Assembly (NCBI GenBank): GCA_951799445.1
Contig: OX637294.1
Location: 19,369,452 to 19,433,451, forward strand
Source: Pseudisothecium myosuroides
Lineage: Eukaryota > Streptophyta > Bryopsida > Hypnales > Lembophyllaceae
Direction: 5' to 3'
DNA: 64,000 nt
The translations under genes were made by a program, and so were the position numbers. A model generated the notes under the pieces. That model was not told where the DNA came from, did not search any database, and was given only the letters and a program-made list of their open reading frames with translations. This document shows positions 23,197 to 36,153 of the stretch, piece by piece (position 1 is the stretch's first letter; every line of letters begins with the position of its first letter).

Positions 23197-26100
23197 AAAA
23201 GCATACAAGTGCTATGGTAATTCAAAGAACAAGTAATTGGCAATCTATCTCTCATGGATTTTTTCACTCCATGGGGCCCAATTTGTTAAAATCTTGATAC
23301 TCTCCAAATGGAGGAGCCAATAAGTGGCTTGTAAGAAGTCAATTATTACATGTTTATTATTAAAATGGATCATTTTCATCTAATTTTTGTGTATAACTTT
23401 GTTTGTGGTATAACCACATGATTGCGTTAACTTCAATTCAAATTAGTGAGTTTTTATATTCTTTGGGATACTGTGTTAAAAAAAATGATATACTTGTATA
23501 ATATAATTTAACACTCTTGGCATTTTAGTTTTAGAACTTGAATTTTTATTTACTAATATTTTTTATTTACACTTGAGCAAAAACAAAAAAATGAAGTTTT
23601 TAATGTCTAGTTTCTAATATGTTTGAATTTTTATTTTATATTTTTCCAAGAATGATATTTTATTGTAGCTTAAAGTTGGCACTTGACAAATACATTAGCA
23701 AAAAAGTGGAAAACTATATGAGTTCAACCAAATGGTGCATTTTGTTCCTTGGATCTAATGATTATACTTTTCAAGAGGTAATATAGGGTTTACAAAATCA
23801 TAAAAGAGCATATTTTTGAAATATTTTAGAATAATTTCATTTTAAGGCCATTACTTATAGCTAGGGTACTATATAATACCTCTATGATACACGTGTGTTA
23901 TAGATTTTAATGTACTATATGTACCCCCTCAAGAGTTGATAGTCTATAATTTATTTTTTAAATATACAATGACACAAAATTTGGTTCAAATAATGGTGTT
24001 AATCCTATAAGGACCAAGGAGTAGTTTAGATTTCCAAAATTATGAAGATGTATCATAAAACACTACTCAAAATAAGAATTTATTGATAATTCTCAAACAA
24101 TAGTTGTAAAACATGATCATTTTTATACGGTTAGATCAACTATTATATTAACCATTACTTTTCAACTAAATAAAAAATAAAAAATAAAAAAATTATTTAT
24201 AAAGTTGATTGTAGATTGAATGTTTGTGTTTTGAAGGGTTTTTTTTTTACTTTTTTTTTTATTCAAAACATTTGTGAAGGTTTTCTTTTAACTAAAACCT
24301 ACCAATACCCCTTGAGTTATAGGATGTTTGCAAAGCAAAGACTTCAAAATTTATATCTAGTACAAATGTTAAAGAACTAACACAAGAATGTTGAAGAAAA
24401 TTAATGGATAAAAAAATGCATTTTTGTGTGCTTGAGATGTGTTTACACTCATCCAATGTTCAAAATTTGAATGCATGTCTAATCATTAAGGGTTGATGTA
24501 TATCTATGATGAATTTTTTTTTAAATTATGTGAATTTTGTAATTGATATAATTTTTCTTTAATTTTTCTTCAAAAATTTATGGTTATTTCAAATCTTTAC
24601 AAAAGAAATAATTTTTTTTTAAGAACTATGGAAGAAATGTGATTTAACTTTGGAAACAAATTGAAAAAATACTACGTAATATATAGAGGCTAAATGAAAG
24701 ATTCAATGTGAAGGATTTTAAAGTTTGACTACAAAGGTATAGGCACTATTTCTTTATACATTTATAGAGAGATTGCTAAACAAAGATATGACATGCAATA
24801 TCTAAAATTTACACCCAAAGTACACCAATTTAAGTTAGAGATACTTAATTCCAACATCTTTAGAGCTTTGTGTTGGTTTCCTTTTAAAATAATTATAAGT
24901 TTGTATTTAAAGGTTTTATATTGGGAAGCTAAAATGCCTAGCATCATTTGGTAAATATCTACTATGGAGTATGTAACTAAAAATTGCACTTCAAAATTAA
25001 CATTATAATTTCAATAGCAGTACAATTAAGGTAATTGATTTTTGGTTCTTAATTGTATAATTATATGTATTTAGAAACATTAGAATTTATGTAAGAAAAT
25101 TAAACCTCATAATCATTGAACAAATACATATTTCTTTTGCAATTTTATATGGAAGGAATTTATTGTTCTTGTAAATGAATTTGCTTTGAGACACATCGAT
25201 ACATTAATTAATGGTGTACATTGGACCCAATTTAGCACGGGGAGAACCTTCTTTGTCTAGTACATACCTCAAGTCATGCCCTTCAATATCAAATTTACAA
25301 AGAGCAACCACTGTCTCATCATCCAATCAACTATGCATTTTTTTTTATTTAAACAATATTCCCTCTTTCCCACTAAAAACCTCTAAATCAGGCACAATTC
25401 TTGTCCCACTAAAAAGCTCCGTTTTTATGATTTTGACCGTTGAGTAAGCGTTGGCCTTGTTGAACGACCTTGTGGAGGCAAGTCAAGAGCTTGTTTTTGT
25501 CCATATGAAGTACCTTGCACTTGTTCTGCCTCTTTAAAAAATAACTTGTAGGATTCATTTCTGAATGCAAATTTTCAAATTTTTCAAATATTTTTTTTGG
25601 CATGGTTTAGTTTACTTGATAGAACAATCTCACCATTGGGATTAGAGATTTTAATTCCATCTGAAATATATGAATATTTTAGATTTTTTGTCTATCTCAT
25701 ACCTACTTCTACTTAATAATTTTTTTTTAAATGATAATTAATTTTTTCTTAATTTTTTTCCCCTAGACACTCAACGCAATTCTCCACTACAAAGATTTAA
25801 AGCTCAAAACTCTATAGTGCAAAAATTTTAATTTAAAAATGTTCAAAGTCAAAAAAATTGTCCTGCAATGTGCTGAAAAACTCGTTTTTTTCACTTTAAA
25901 CGCAGATATCTTGCAATTTTGAAATTTTTTCCACACACTCTCATACTAGTTAGATGTAAGATCCTATAGTTCAATGTGAAAAAAAAACAATTTTCAATTT
26001 TTCATACTCTTTGCTATAGATATGGCAGTTTTGAGTGTTTTTTGGCAGAAAAAAGGCCTTAATCTTTACGGGTTAAGAGTCAAACCTCGATTAGAGCTAG

Positions 26101-26886
26101 GGACAAATCCATCTTTTACTATGTGAACTCTCCCTCACTACTTTAACACTGAAAAGATAATGCAAGCCCCATGGACATTTTGAAAGTCAAATCTTGAATT
26201 TTCACATAGTTCTTGGTTTTAAGTGATTTTAATCTTAACTAAGAGAATGTAGCTACATTAATCTATTTTTTTATTCCATTTTATTTTTTTCCAAAATTGT
26301 TAGAATTATAATTTTTGTAACACTTTGAAGATAGCATCTTGAAAGCTCAAAATATACCACTTTTGAACTTTTTCTTTCGAATTTCTCCAGGTGTGAGCCC
26401 AAGGAGTGCATCAATTACACCATGATGTTTGTCACTATTATTTTCACTTTTTTTGTAAAAATGTCATACTATTTAAATCATTTTTGTAATTTTTATGATC
26501 TGTACAGAAATTTTATAAAGAATCATATAAAATTCCATTTGATGTTTTTAATTATGAAAAAATGAGGTTAAATTTTAGACATCTGTTACTACACGTGAAA
26601 AATATCAAAATTTTGAAATGTATATTTTAATGTAGAAATCTAATGAGGTTTGACCAAGCCTAGACATAAAATTTCCTTCAAGGATTAAGCTTTCCTTGGC
26701 ACAACAGGTGTTTAAACGTTCCAAAACAATTCCATACTGGTTTGCCATTTATTAAAAAAAAAAAATTAAAAAAAAAAAAATCCCATACCAATTTCAGATT
26801 CTCACCCACTTTGATTTTCTTTCTCAACTCAGAATTGATTTGCTTCCCTATGCAAGTACCTGACATTTAAAGCACTCTCACTCTGA
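23197..26886. other. Long AT-rich intergenic stretch with one inverted TTAA-element remnant
   Basis: No gene was recognised. From about 25430 to 26072, ending in GGCCTTAATCTTTACGGG plus TTAA at 26073-26076, the sequence resembles the 0.92-kb TTAA element in reverse orientation, heavily diverged. The rest is AT-rich DNA with homopolymer tracts. Confidence 0.45.
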
Positions 26887-27251
26887 CATTAGAGAAAATC
26901 TGGGCCCTCCGGAGGGCTGCTCCACAGTCCTCCGGAGGACCCTGAAATTTACTTTTTTTTTGCAAAAAAAACAGTTTTTCCCCTATTTCCGCGCAGCAGT
27001 TTCTGCTGCGACAGTGGCGCAGGAAACGAAATATATGACTAAAAAAAAAAAAAATTTTTTTTTTTTTTGTTGTTAAACAAATTTAAAAAAAATTTTAAAA
27101 AAAGAAATTCCGATTTCTGACCGTTTCGGCGAGCAGTCAGCCAAGCTGACTGCTCACCGAGGGCCAGTTCTACAGTGACAGGCCAAGCATTTTAGTAGCT
27201 TAGCATGTCACTGCGGAGCAACCCTCCGGAGGGCTGATTTTTTCTCTAATG
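26887..27251. mobile_element. CATTAGAG-type TIR MITE, copy 1
   Basis: The left end CATTAGAGAAAATCTGGGCC continues CTCCGGAGGG, and the right end CCCTCCGGAGGG continues CTGATTTTTTCTCTAATG: long inverted repeats that themselves contain the palindrome CCCTCCGGAGGG. The interior has GC-rich hairpins (CGCAGCAGTTTCTGCTGCG) and AGTCAGCCAAGCTGACT. It is non-coding. Confidence 0.8.
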
Positions 27252-27415
27252 ATTAGGTTTTTGAATTTTTTTTTTTTTTTTTGAAACACCCGGACGATTT
27301 TCATTAATGGGGAAAAGGTACAGCAAACCAGAGGCAAACACCTCGGCGAGAATTTTTACATTTTTAGACAACAAACGGAGAACAGAAACCAGGCCCAAGA
27401 CCCACCATTAGAGAA

Positions 27416-27770
27416 AATCTGGGCCCTCCTGAGGGTTGCTCCACAACCCTCCGAGGGACCCTAAAATTTATTTATTTTTTCCAAAAAAATTAGTTTTTCC
27501 CCTATTTCCGTGCAGCAAAAACTACTACAACAATGGCGCAGCCGCGCAGGAACCAAAAACTACGAGTAAAAAAAAAAAAAAAATTATTTTATTTTTATTT
27601 TTAATCTTTAAAAAATTATTAAAAAATTTTAAAAATAAAAAATAAAAAATAAAAATTGCGAAAGCTGACTGCTCACCGCAGCAGTCAGCTTGGTGTGACA
27701 AACCAAGCTTTTAATAGCTTGGTTTGTCACATTCTAGCAGCCCTCTAGAGAGTTCAGTTTTTCTCTAATG
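27416..27770. mobile_element. CATTAGAG-type TIR MITE, copy 2, nested in the LINE
   Basis: The left end CATTAGAGAAAATCTGGGCC and right end GTTTTTCTCTAATG match copy 1. The interior shares TTTTTCCCCTATTTCCG and the CAGTCAGCTTGG hairpin. It separates the LINE 3' UTR from its coding part. Confidence 0.78.
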
Positions 27771-28785
27771 AGAACAGATCAAAGCCAGCTCAACTAAACT
27801 ACCCCATTTGGGGAAGAGCAAGCTGCCACCTCATATCAAGCTGATCATGAGTACCGAAGAACTTGGATTGAAGCCAAGTGTTGTCGAAGCGTCTGAGGAA
27901 TACCTTGGTCTTGTTCGGATATTGTTCACATAGCTTGGCAGTTTTCAACCACGCCACCTGCCCATGGTCCGTGAAAGCCTCCTAGAGAGCTTTCTCTATT
28001 TTGTTGGTGGGCCATGGGGAGTTACTGAAACAAGTAGCATTCCGATCAAGCCAGGTAATCCACATGACCGAGCCTCGGCAGAGTGCCTCGGAGAGGCCCC
28101 TTTCCTAAACCTTCTCGGTAATTTGGATCCGAGGACGCAATGCTGCCAGTCCAGTAGTCGCCATCGATTGGCAACCTTGGGGGTACGTAGGGCCATATGC
28201 AGCACCGTAAACGCGAACAGCCATGCGTGCCGAGTTTTGTCACACTGGTGGAAGCGGTGAATTAGTATTTCTTCCTAGTTAGCGTTACAACTCGTATAAG
28301 TGGCGTCGATATTGGGCGCAACGATCTTCCTCCAGCTGTGGACCGCCAAGGCTCTGTGAAAGACTGATCACAGAAAACCCGCATCCTTCTGTGGGCGCGC
28401 GTTGGACCAAACCTCCTGCCATCTTGGCTAGAACCCAGGTTGCACCGAACCGCGCCATTTCTCCTCAATCGATCTAGAGAGCTTAGTGCGATCTGTCAGC
28501 ATCGTCTGCCCAAGTTTGGCAGAGTACAGATGGAGCGGGCTTGAGTCCTCCCATGAGGCCATGACCACCTCTTGGAATCAAATACCAGATCCCTGAGGGT
28601 CCCAGCAAACAGGGCCGGACTAGTAAGTGGCTTGATTATCTGCAGTCTCATGATCCACCCAATTATCGCCATCTCGGTGGTTGGGCTTACCGCCCGATGT
28701 GGTCTCAGGGACATGGACGGAGTGCCAATGTTGAATTTGGGAATCGCCGCAGGAAGAATCATCAAAATGCAGCCTTCAACGAAAT

Positions 28786-29704
28786 GGGGTCGGGTCAAAT
28801 CACACTCAAAGGTACCAGAAAAGGGGTCAAACGCATTGAAATTTGCAATGTATTTTCTTTGAAGCTATTATTTTTTAAGGCTAATCTATTAAATTTAGTC
28901 ATTTTAGTCCTTTTTAACTAGTAGTTCAAGTCATATTAAGACTAATGTTTTTTAATTTATAGATAAATCTAAATTTATCTACTAAAGTTTCAATTGAGGT
29001 TTAGATATCAGCCTGTCAGTTTTTTTAATGGTAGAAAAGGAGTCTAATTTCTAATGAATAATATTGTGATTGAATTCAAAAAAATCATGTGTATAAATAT
29101 TCATAAGAGAAAATAGAAAAGGACTCTTTTGCTATAATTTTAATATTTTTTCATTTTCTATAATATTCAGAAGTAAAAACATGTGAACGTCTTTTTTAAT
29201 ATAAAAATTAATCCAAATGATGATTGTGATAGAACAAAAAATGTTTATATTATTCACATTGAGGGTCCTATGAAATCTATTTTTGGAATTGAATGTTTAA
29301 TTTTTTTTAAAGATTAAATCAAGAATTTGTCAAAAATAAATAAATTGATTAAAAAATTACATTATTTTTAGTTCAAAATTTAATCACTATATATTCTTTT
29401 TGATAGTTGTATGTTTTGAAAGTTAAAAAAATTTGGATTAAAAAATCTACTTAAAATGCTATACTATAATAAAGACACTAAATTTAGCCTTAAAATTGAT
29501 GATTTATGTCTTTAGAAAGATTTTTTATATGAAATTTTTTCTTCATCCCTTTAAAGGGATGCATTGCTATATTGTTCATCCATAATTTTTTTTAAATAAT
29601 GACAACATCAAAGTAATTGAGAGCTTCAAAAGTTTAGAAAAGGACTCAAGTCCTGTCCTACAAAAGTAATCCCAATGGTACCTTTGAGTGTGGTTTGACC
29701 CGGT
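28786..29704. repeat. AT-rich block bounded by about 28-bp inverted repeats inside the LINE
   Basis: GGTCAAATCACACTCAAAGG followed by TACCA (28793 onward) is repeated inverted as TGGTACC plus TTTGAGTGTGGTTTGACC (to about 29700). The roughly 850 bp between are AT-rich and non-coding, unlike the LINE on both sides, which fits an inserted TIR element. Exact ends and target duplication are not clear. Confidence 0.45.
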
Positions 29705-30936
29705 CGGAATTGGACACTGGTCTGAAACACCAAGCTAGGCAGCGGGTTTATTGCTTTATCGAATAGGCCGAGAAATTCGCCATCCTTGGTAATATAGCGC
29801 TGCTCTGTGATTAGGAGAATCCAAGCAATTAGAGTGGAATTGATCAACTTGTCATATGCCTGGCGCTCTTCTTGCAGCAGCCCATACATCCCTTGAGCTT
29901 GTTCCCCTGTGAAGAATGTGAGAGAATTCGAGTCCCAGATGTGTCGGAACTGCCACATGCCATTTTTCATCAAATCAGCTGCTCTCTCCAAGGAGAAACC
30001 ATGAGAGCCCCCCAAGAAGAAGGTTGTCCACCAGATCGGTGACATGAGAACCTCCTTGCAGTTACTAGGCGTAATCGGGATGATGTATTTGACCATCAGC
30101 CGCCAGGCTTGTACGATATGGTTCCATACTTTGGAACCTTTGGTGAACCTGAACTTACGGATGACAGACCCCTGAATTGTGGCAGGCCATGAACCTTCCG
30201 TTGCCGGTCTAAACTGGATTAGTTTATGACGTAATAGGATCTGCAAGTTTGAAAAGCTTGAGAGCAGAGCCTTGTTCTACATCCACTGTTTTAGCGTCGA
30301 TTCCAAATGGAGCTTCTAAAAGCTTGGAGAGTTGCTGCTCCACAGCACACGGACAATCCGTTAGCACAAGCCATTGAGGTGTTGCTTTCGAAGAGACCCA
30401 ATACGAAAGGCTTTTGGGCTAGTTGATTTGTAACCCTGTGGCTTCACCATATCTATCTATGAGACCAAAAAGACGCCTAAAAATCCTTTCCTCTCCTACG
30501 ATCGTGAAGTTGACATCATCAGCGTACTAACTAATTAATTGTTTCTGGTCCACTACTGGAAGACTAATTCCTGCGATTTCCCCCTTCAACTGCAAATCTT
30601 TTGCTGCAACATTTAGAGCCTCCCCCACGAAGAGGAACAAATACGGCGCCAAAGGACACTCTTGGCGCATGCCTCTCATAAGCGAGAAGGAATCGGATTC
30701 TATTCCGTTGATGCAGACTATAGCTTCTGCTTGGACAAAGAGCGTCCTAATCATGTGCACAAAACAGGTGGGAAGACCCATTTTGACCAAAACTCGGAAG
30801 AGGAATGGCAGATGCACTGTGTCATAGGCCTTTTGAAAGTCTAGTTTCATCATAAGTCATAACCATATCCTGGTCGGAGGCCTTGGCCCACGCTATCGTC
30901 TCGTGTGACAGAAGCACATTGTCTAGGATAAATCTT

Positions 30937-30986
30937 CATTAGGAGGAAAATCAGGCCTCCATAAGGCCCCGAGATCCGTCACTACC

Positions 30987-31021
<35 letters not shown>

Positions 31022-31287
31022 ATCCCTTTTCCTATGTGGCTGATGATCCTCCACCTAGGATTGCTGATATGTAAAGAGTTTTTAATTTTTTTGGACTCCA
31101 TCTTCATCATTTTGCATGTCATAAAGATAGAGTACAAAAAATAAAAAATAAAAAAAATCTTGTTGACTGCTGCTGACTGCTGCTGACTGCTGCAGTCTGA
31201 AAATTTTAGCTGATTTGGGCACATTTGGATTGATTTTAGTTTAACAAAGGGAAGGGGCCTTTTGGAGGCCTCATTTCTCTCCTAATG
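30937..31287. mobile_element. CATTAG-type TIR MITE, copy 3, nested in the LINE RT
   Basis: Left end CATTAGGAGGAAAATCAGGC (continuing CTCC) and right end GGAGGCC (continuing TCATTTCTCTCCTAATG) are inverted repeats. It contains a 31-A run at 30988-31018 and CTGCTGACTGCTGACTGC-like triplicates. It splits the LINE reverse transcriptase between fingers and palm. Confidence 0.7.
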
Positions 31288-34200
31288 TGTAGGTATGAAC
31301 AATGAAAGCCGTTTGGTCTGTGCTTATAACGTCAGCCAGTAGAGGCTATAATCATTTTTGAAGGGCCTTGGCAAGCACCTTATAGGCCACATTAAGTAAA
31401 CTTATCGGTCTCCAATTGCTTAGTTCTTCTCGGGAGCCCCCTTTGTGCAGAAGGGCGATGGTACCCCTATTCATACCTGGAGGGAGAGCACCCTGTAGAA
31501 AGGATTGCTTGATCATTAAAGTGAACTCCACACCTATCAGTGGCCAAAACTTTTTATAGAACTCAATTATAACTCCTTCTGGACCTGGGCACTTATTTGG
31601 GGCCATGGCCTCGACAGCAAGGCGTAATTCCTCCTCCGTTATGACCTGTCCTAACACCTCTTTGGAATCTGCGGGAATGTTATTGGGGAGGAGGCCAATA
31701 AACTCTTCCATCGCCACATCACGCTCTGGGTTGTCAGCTTCAGCAGAGTACAAGTTGCCATAAAAGGTAGAACAGACCCTACCCAGACCAGCTTGATCCT
31801 CCATTAGACTACCTTGACTGTCCCGGAGCTTGTTGATCGCAGAGGAGGAGGATTTTTCACGCACCGCTTTGAAGAATTCCGTTGAAAGCATGTCACCTTT
31901 AAACTTCCATCGAATGCGAGCCCTTACCCTGATCCCCTGAATTTTATGAGTTTCCACCCCCTGGACCTGGAGCGTAGCAGCGTTGTGATTGCTTTGGATC
32001 AACGGATCATTAGGGTCGGTATGGAGTGCGGTTGTAGCTTGCGAGAGGAGGCCTCTAGCAGCTGTCTCTTCCTCCCGAAGGTCCTGCGCTTTACGCCGGC
32101 AAAAGGCCCGGTGTACTCTAAAAATGGCCTTGATTTTCCCAAAGAAGGAGGCAGACGGTGGAGTGGAAGCCCAAGTTTTCTCTATGAGCGGCCTAGCTGC
32201 GTCTAGTCAGCACGCATTCATCTTCCATCTGCTGGCCCTAGCAACTGATGATGCAAACTCAATAGTAGCCGACACAGGAGCGTAATCAGACTAGCCACTA
32301 TCACTACAAATGACGTAGTTGAGTAACTTACGACTAGCGTGACCTAAATTGTTCTTACACAGGTAAACCCGATTGAGGCGGGCCAAGATCCGATGCCCAT
32401 CATCTCGAAAATCGTCCTAAGAAAAAGGCAAACTGCCCGTGGATCTTGGCAAGTCTTCGACGTTCAGGTGACGTTTGAGGTCAGCAAACAAAGCCCGTTC
32501 TCTATTGGGAAGAAGGCAACCGCACGCGTTTGTTTTGTCCTGGCGGGATTCCACCATATTGAAATCTCCCGCCAAGACCCACCTGTTGGATGAGGGAAGT
32601 TCCCGGATGAGAGCCTCCCAGAACAAGTAGCGGGATTGGGAGTCATTGGGAGCGTACACATTAACTATACCTAAGTCACCTCCTGGGATGCCTTTTAGAG
32701 TTATCCATAGTGCTCTGTTTTCCATCACAATCCCTTAGGCGGAGACTAAATTGGCTAATTTTGGAGATACTAAGGTTGTGATGCCCCCTCGCCCGGCACC
32801 AGATCCTAGGGGATCATTGTTGTAACCAACACTCGCTGGGGCTGTCCATGATGAAGCTTGGCTCCACAATTGTTTGCCCAGAGCATCAGCGTCCTTGTTC
32901 CTCAACTTATGTTCTTGGACGAGCAGGATGTCTAATTGGGGCAGGATCTGAATATAATTCCAAAGTAAGGCAATGGAGGTTTTATTGGTAAGCCTTCTAA
33001 CGTTATAAGATAAAAGTTGTACAATCATAATCGATGATTTGAGGAGGAGGTCCTAGGAGCGGGGCCCTCTGCGCTGCGAAGATAATAAGAAGATTGGTAG
33101 CCCCAGGAGTCATACCCAGTCGGGATAGCGGACGCTGGAGGAAATGTGAGTGGAGAAGTGAGTGCCCTGGCGGCAACGCGAGCACCCCTCACCGAGATAG
33201 TCGCGCCTGCCGCATACAGGGGGGGAAAGTCACCTCCTTGAGCTGGCGGAGGCGGGGTAAGAATGATTTCCTGGGTTGGCCTGTAGCGGTCCGCCGTGAG
33301 CTGATGACGAGCCCTGTTTGCTCGAGCATTGTCACGTACTTCGGCCTAGTGAATTTTCCTAGGAGGGGGGCATTGTGCCTCGTGCATTGTGCATCTTCAA
33401 ATGCTTCTTATTCTTGAGGAGACGAGCTTATTTCGTCCTCATGTTGAAAATCCTCTTTTGAATATGCAGTTGCTGCTGGACGGTCTTATCCCTAGTAGCT
33501 TGAGGGTGAAGCTAGCCGGTTCCAACAAAATTTCTCTGGACCTGGATAGGCCTATTGTATGAGGTTCCTCCATTGGGAAAACCGCTCTCTTCTGAGCTCG
33601 CGCCATGGCCGGGCCACTGCTAAGGCGTGATGACTTTGGGGACGCTAGCGACGCTAGTGTGGGAGAGACGGGGCTATGCTTGCACTCGCCGGTTCCATTG
33701 AAGCTAAAATTTCTTCCTCAATGAGATGGGCCATATACATCTCAATCTCTGATTCCAGAGCCATGTCCACATCCTCATTTGTGGAAGGGCTATCATTGAT
33801 GCCTGAAATATGTAGCGGATTGTCAGACGGCAATAAGGGGAGGCTAAAGGAAGAGCCTTGCTCTCAGATGGGGCCCTGAAAGTCGCAGGAGCGCAGACAG
33901 CCTGAGGCGGGGCAGGATGAGTGTGGGCCGTCTGGACCGAAAAACCTATGGCCACACTGGGTGCGACACCCTCAGATCGAGGAAGCGGGCACGCTAACGC
34001 ATTCAAGGGGGCTGGGCCCGTGATTGAAATCTCAATATCCATGTCTATTGGGCCCGTGGGGTCGATGGCTTCAGCGGCTAGCTTGGGGATGTTGGTGGGG
34101 CTCCTGTGAGACCGGCGGATCGCCGTGCTCTTACTTTCTTGCCTTACAACTCGGATAAAGCCCTCCGCATCTTGACTTGGCCGGCAAGTCGCAAGGGAAC

Positions 34201-34899
34201 GAGACTTGGCTCTTCTTGTTTGTTTCTGCACCTTCTTTGAGCTCGGACTGGTTCGTGGATGCATCCGCTGCTCACGTTGGCTCGTCCCAACTGTAAGACT
34301 AGATGGACTTGAGGGTGTTTTAAGTAAACCTTTGCTAGGGCAATCTTCTTCCTTGTGGGGAGGCCGGGCACACAGTCTACAATCCGGGACCTCCTCTTCG
34401 ATTCATTAGTAATTTCAGAGAACTGCCCTGCTACATTGGCCACCTCTATTTTTGAAACGTACCCTCCAGCAGGGTCAATGGCAACACAAAATCTGGGGTC
34501 GCCCAATGCCGACGCGTTGAGGTCTTCCTCCAGAACTGTACCAACAGCTCCAGCAATAACTTGGGCACCATGTTGGTAAAACTCGAGCGGCATGTTCTTC
34601 AGGTAAATCCATCTTGAAATCGCAACTCCAGCTGGGTGGTGTGGGCGCTAGATTACCCACACTTGGTAATAGAGCGAACACCGACCAGGTTCTATGCCTT
34701 TATCCACTTTTTTAATATATGTGGGTGTTGTGAGCGCGGTCCACTGTGCCTTCCAAGCAATGGATCTTTTTTGCTAAGGTTTCCTAAGTGTCGTGGATGG
34801 CAGCGAATAATTAGAATGCATGTAGTAACTCACAAGTTAACTGCAATGCTCAGGGATGATGGTGAAATTCTAAATCTCTAACTATCTATCCTATGTCGA

Positions 34900-36090
34900 G
34901 GGTAGACTGGGTAGTTGGCATCATTTCTAACGTCCCTCACTATGTGAAAAGGGGAACCCCTATGTTCCTTCCATGAACCTCTAAGACTATCTTGGATTTT
35001 TAAAGCTCCACTTAGTACCCCTAAAGTTCCAACTTCTAAATGTAACTCTAGATTTTACTTCTTTAACTTGATTCTAAATATTAACTACCGACTTTTACTC
35101 TATGTTTTGACTTTTGACTCTAGGTTTTTATTCCTAAATTAACTCTAAAATTTACCCTTGAATTTTAACTCTATGTTTTAACTTTTAACTCTAAGTTTTT
35201 ACTCCTAAATTAACTCTAAACTCTACCCTTGAATTTGAACTCTAGGTTTTAGCTTTTAACTCTAGTTTTTTACTCCTAAATTAACTCTAATATTTATCCT
35301 TGAATTTTAACTCTAGGTTTTAGCTTTTAACTCTAGGTTTTAACTTTTAACTCTAAGTTTTTACTCGTAAATTAACTCTAAAATCTACCCTTGAATTTTA
35401 ACTCTAGGTTTTTACTCCTAAGTTAACTCTAAAATTCACCCTCAAATTCTAACTCTAGGTTTTAATTTTTCACTCTAGGTTTTATTTCTCAAATTGATCC
35501 CAAGTTTTGACTTCTAGGTTTGATTCTACTTCTAACGTTTACTTCTACTTTGAACTTTGATTTTACTATCTAATTTTTATTCCAAATTTTAACTCCTAAA
35601 TTTTACCCTAGCTTTCTTTTCTAAACTACCCTAAGGTTTCACTGGAAATTTTAACCCCCTTAGTTAGACTTTCAAATTAATTCTATTTTTTAACTTTCCA
35701 AAGTTAACTCTAGATTTTTACCTTAGAAGTTTAACTTTTACAATTAGATTGTAACTTGACTCTAGTTCTAACCGCTAATTAATCCCTAATTTTAATCCTA
35801 AATTCTCTTTCTACCCTAATTCCCTAAGTTCCATCCATGATTCTTTTTGGATGAATTTTACTCAAAATTCCTCCGTCCTACCCCCTACCGCTTCACTTAG
35901 CCTAACGAAGTCAATTTAAAGCCAAATCCTAAGTGTAATATGTTTTTGGAAACCTCTATCCCTAATCTATAACTTTTGAATCTAAACTTCTAATTTGCAC
36001 TAATCTCGGATGCTAATCACGCTCTAAGGGCTGATTAGGAAAATAAATGCTAATTAGGGAGAAACATCAAAGATTAAATCAAAAACTCAC
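34900..36090. repeat. Degenerate minisatellite, roughly 70-bp unit
   Basis: From about 35030 to 35480 the text cycles through AACTCTAGGTTTTA, CTTTTAACTCTAAGTTTTT, ACTCCTAAATTAACTCTAAA and ACCCTTGAATTTTA with a period near 70 bp. Flanks out to 35800 have shorter, irregular copies of the same words. It is pyrimidine-skewed on the plus strand and non-coding. Confidence 0.65.
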
Positions 36091-36091
36091 C

Positions 36092-36153
36092 TCTTCACTA
36101 CCGGTTTCGGAAATAACCTCGTCCACGTCCACGTGTACGTCCTCATGCTCCAT
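36092..36153 (-). other. Possible short acidic first exon
   Basis: On the minus strand an ATG at 36153 opens 21 acidic codons (MEHEDVHVDVDEVISETGSE and one more Glu) ending exactly at a GTGAGT donor at 36091. This looks like a first coding exon. A following exon was not found; the next 1.2 kb is minisatellite and then LINE. It may be a transposon or a gene whose other exons are lost. Confidence 0.25.

Larger units (their letters stand above)
27266..34700 (-). mobile_element. Decayed L1-type LINE (ORF1, EN, RT, zinc-binding C-terminus), interrupted
   Basis: Read on the minus strand from about 34700. ORF1-like sequence with the plant DUF4283-type pattern (AIDPAGGYVSKIEVA) is followed by an endonuclease domain (LLVQEHKLR; VNVYAPND; VLAGDFNMVES) at about 33028-32417. 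The reverse-transcriptase fingers (NWRPISLLNVAYKVLAKAL) are at 32002-31352 and the palm (MKLDFQKAYDTV; GMRQECPLAPYLFLFV) at 30853-30527. The catalytic YADD is encoded at 30526-30515, immediately after an in-frame TAG. Downstream come connection sequence (30246-29640) and a zinc-binding domain whose fragments are read at 28785-27990 (EEKWRG; ARPQKDAGFL; LAVHSWRKI). It ends in poly-A (poly-T at 27266-27283). MITEs at 30937-31287 and 27416-27770 and an inverted-repeat-bounded block at about 28786-29704 interrupt it. It cannot be active. The 5' limit and target duplication were not resolved. Confidence 0.88.

Noticed and set aside
32393..34881. Several plus-strand ORFs
   Set aside because: Antisense to LINE ORF1 and endonuclease coding sequence.
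35030..35800. Interstitial telomere repeat
   Set aside because: Words contain CTAGGTTTTA and CCCTTGAA, not the plant CCCTAAA unit in tandem.
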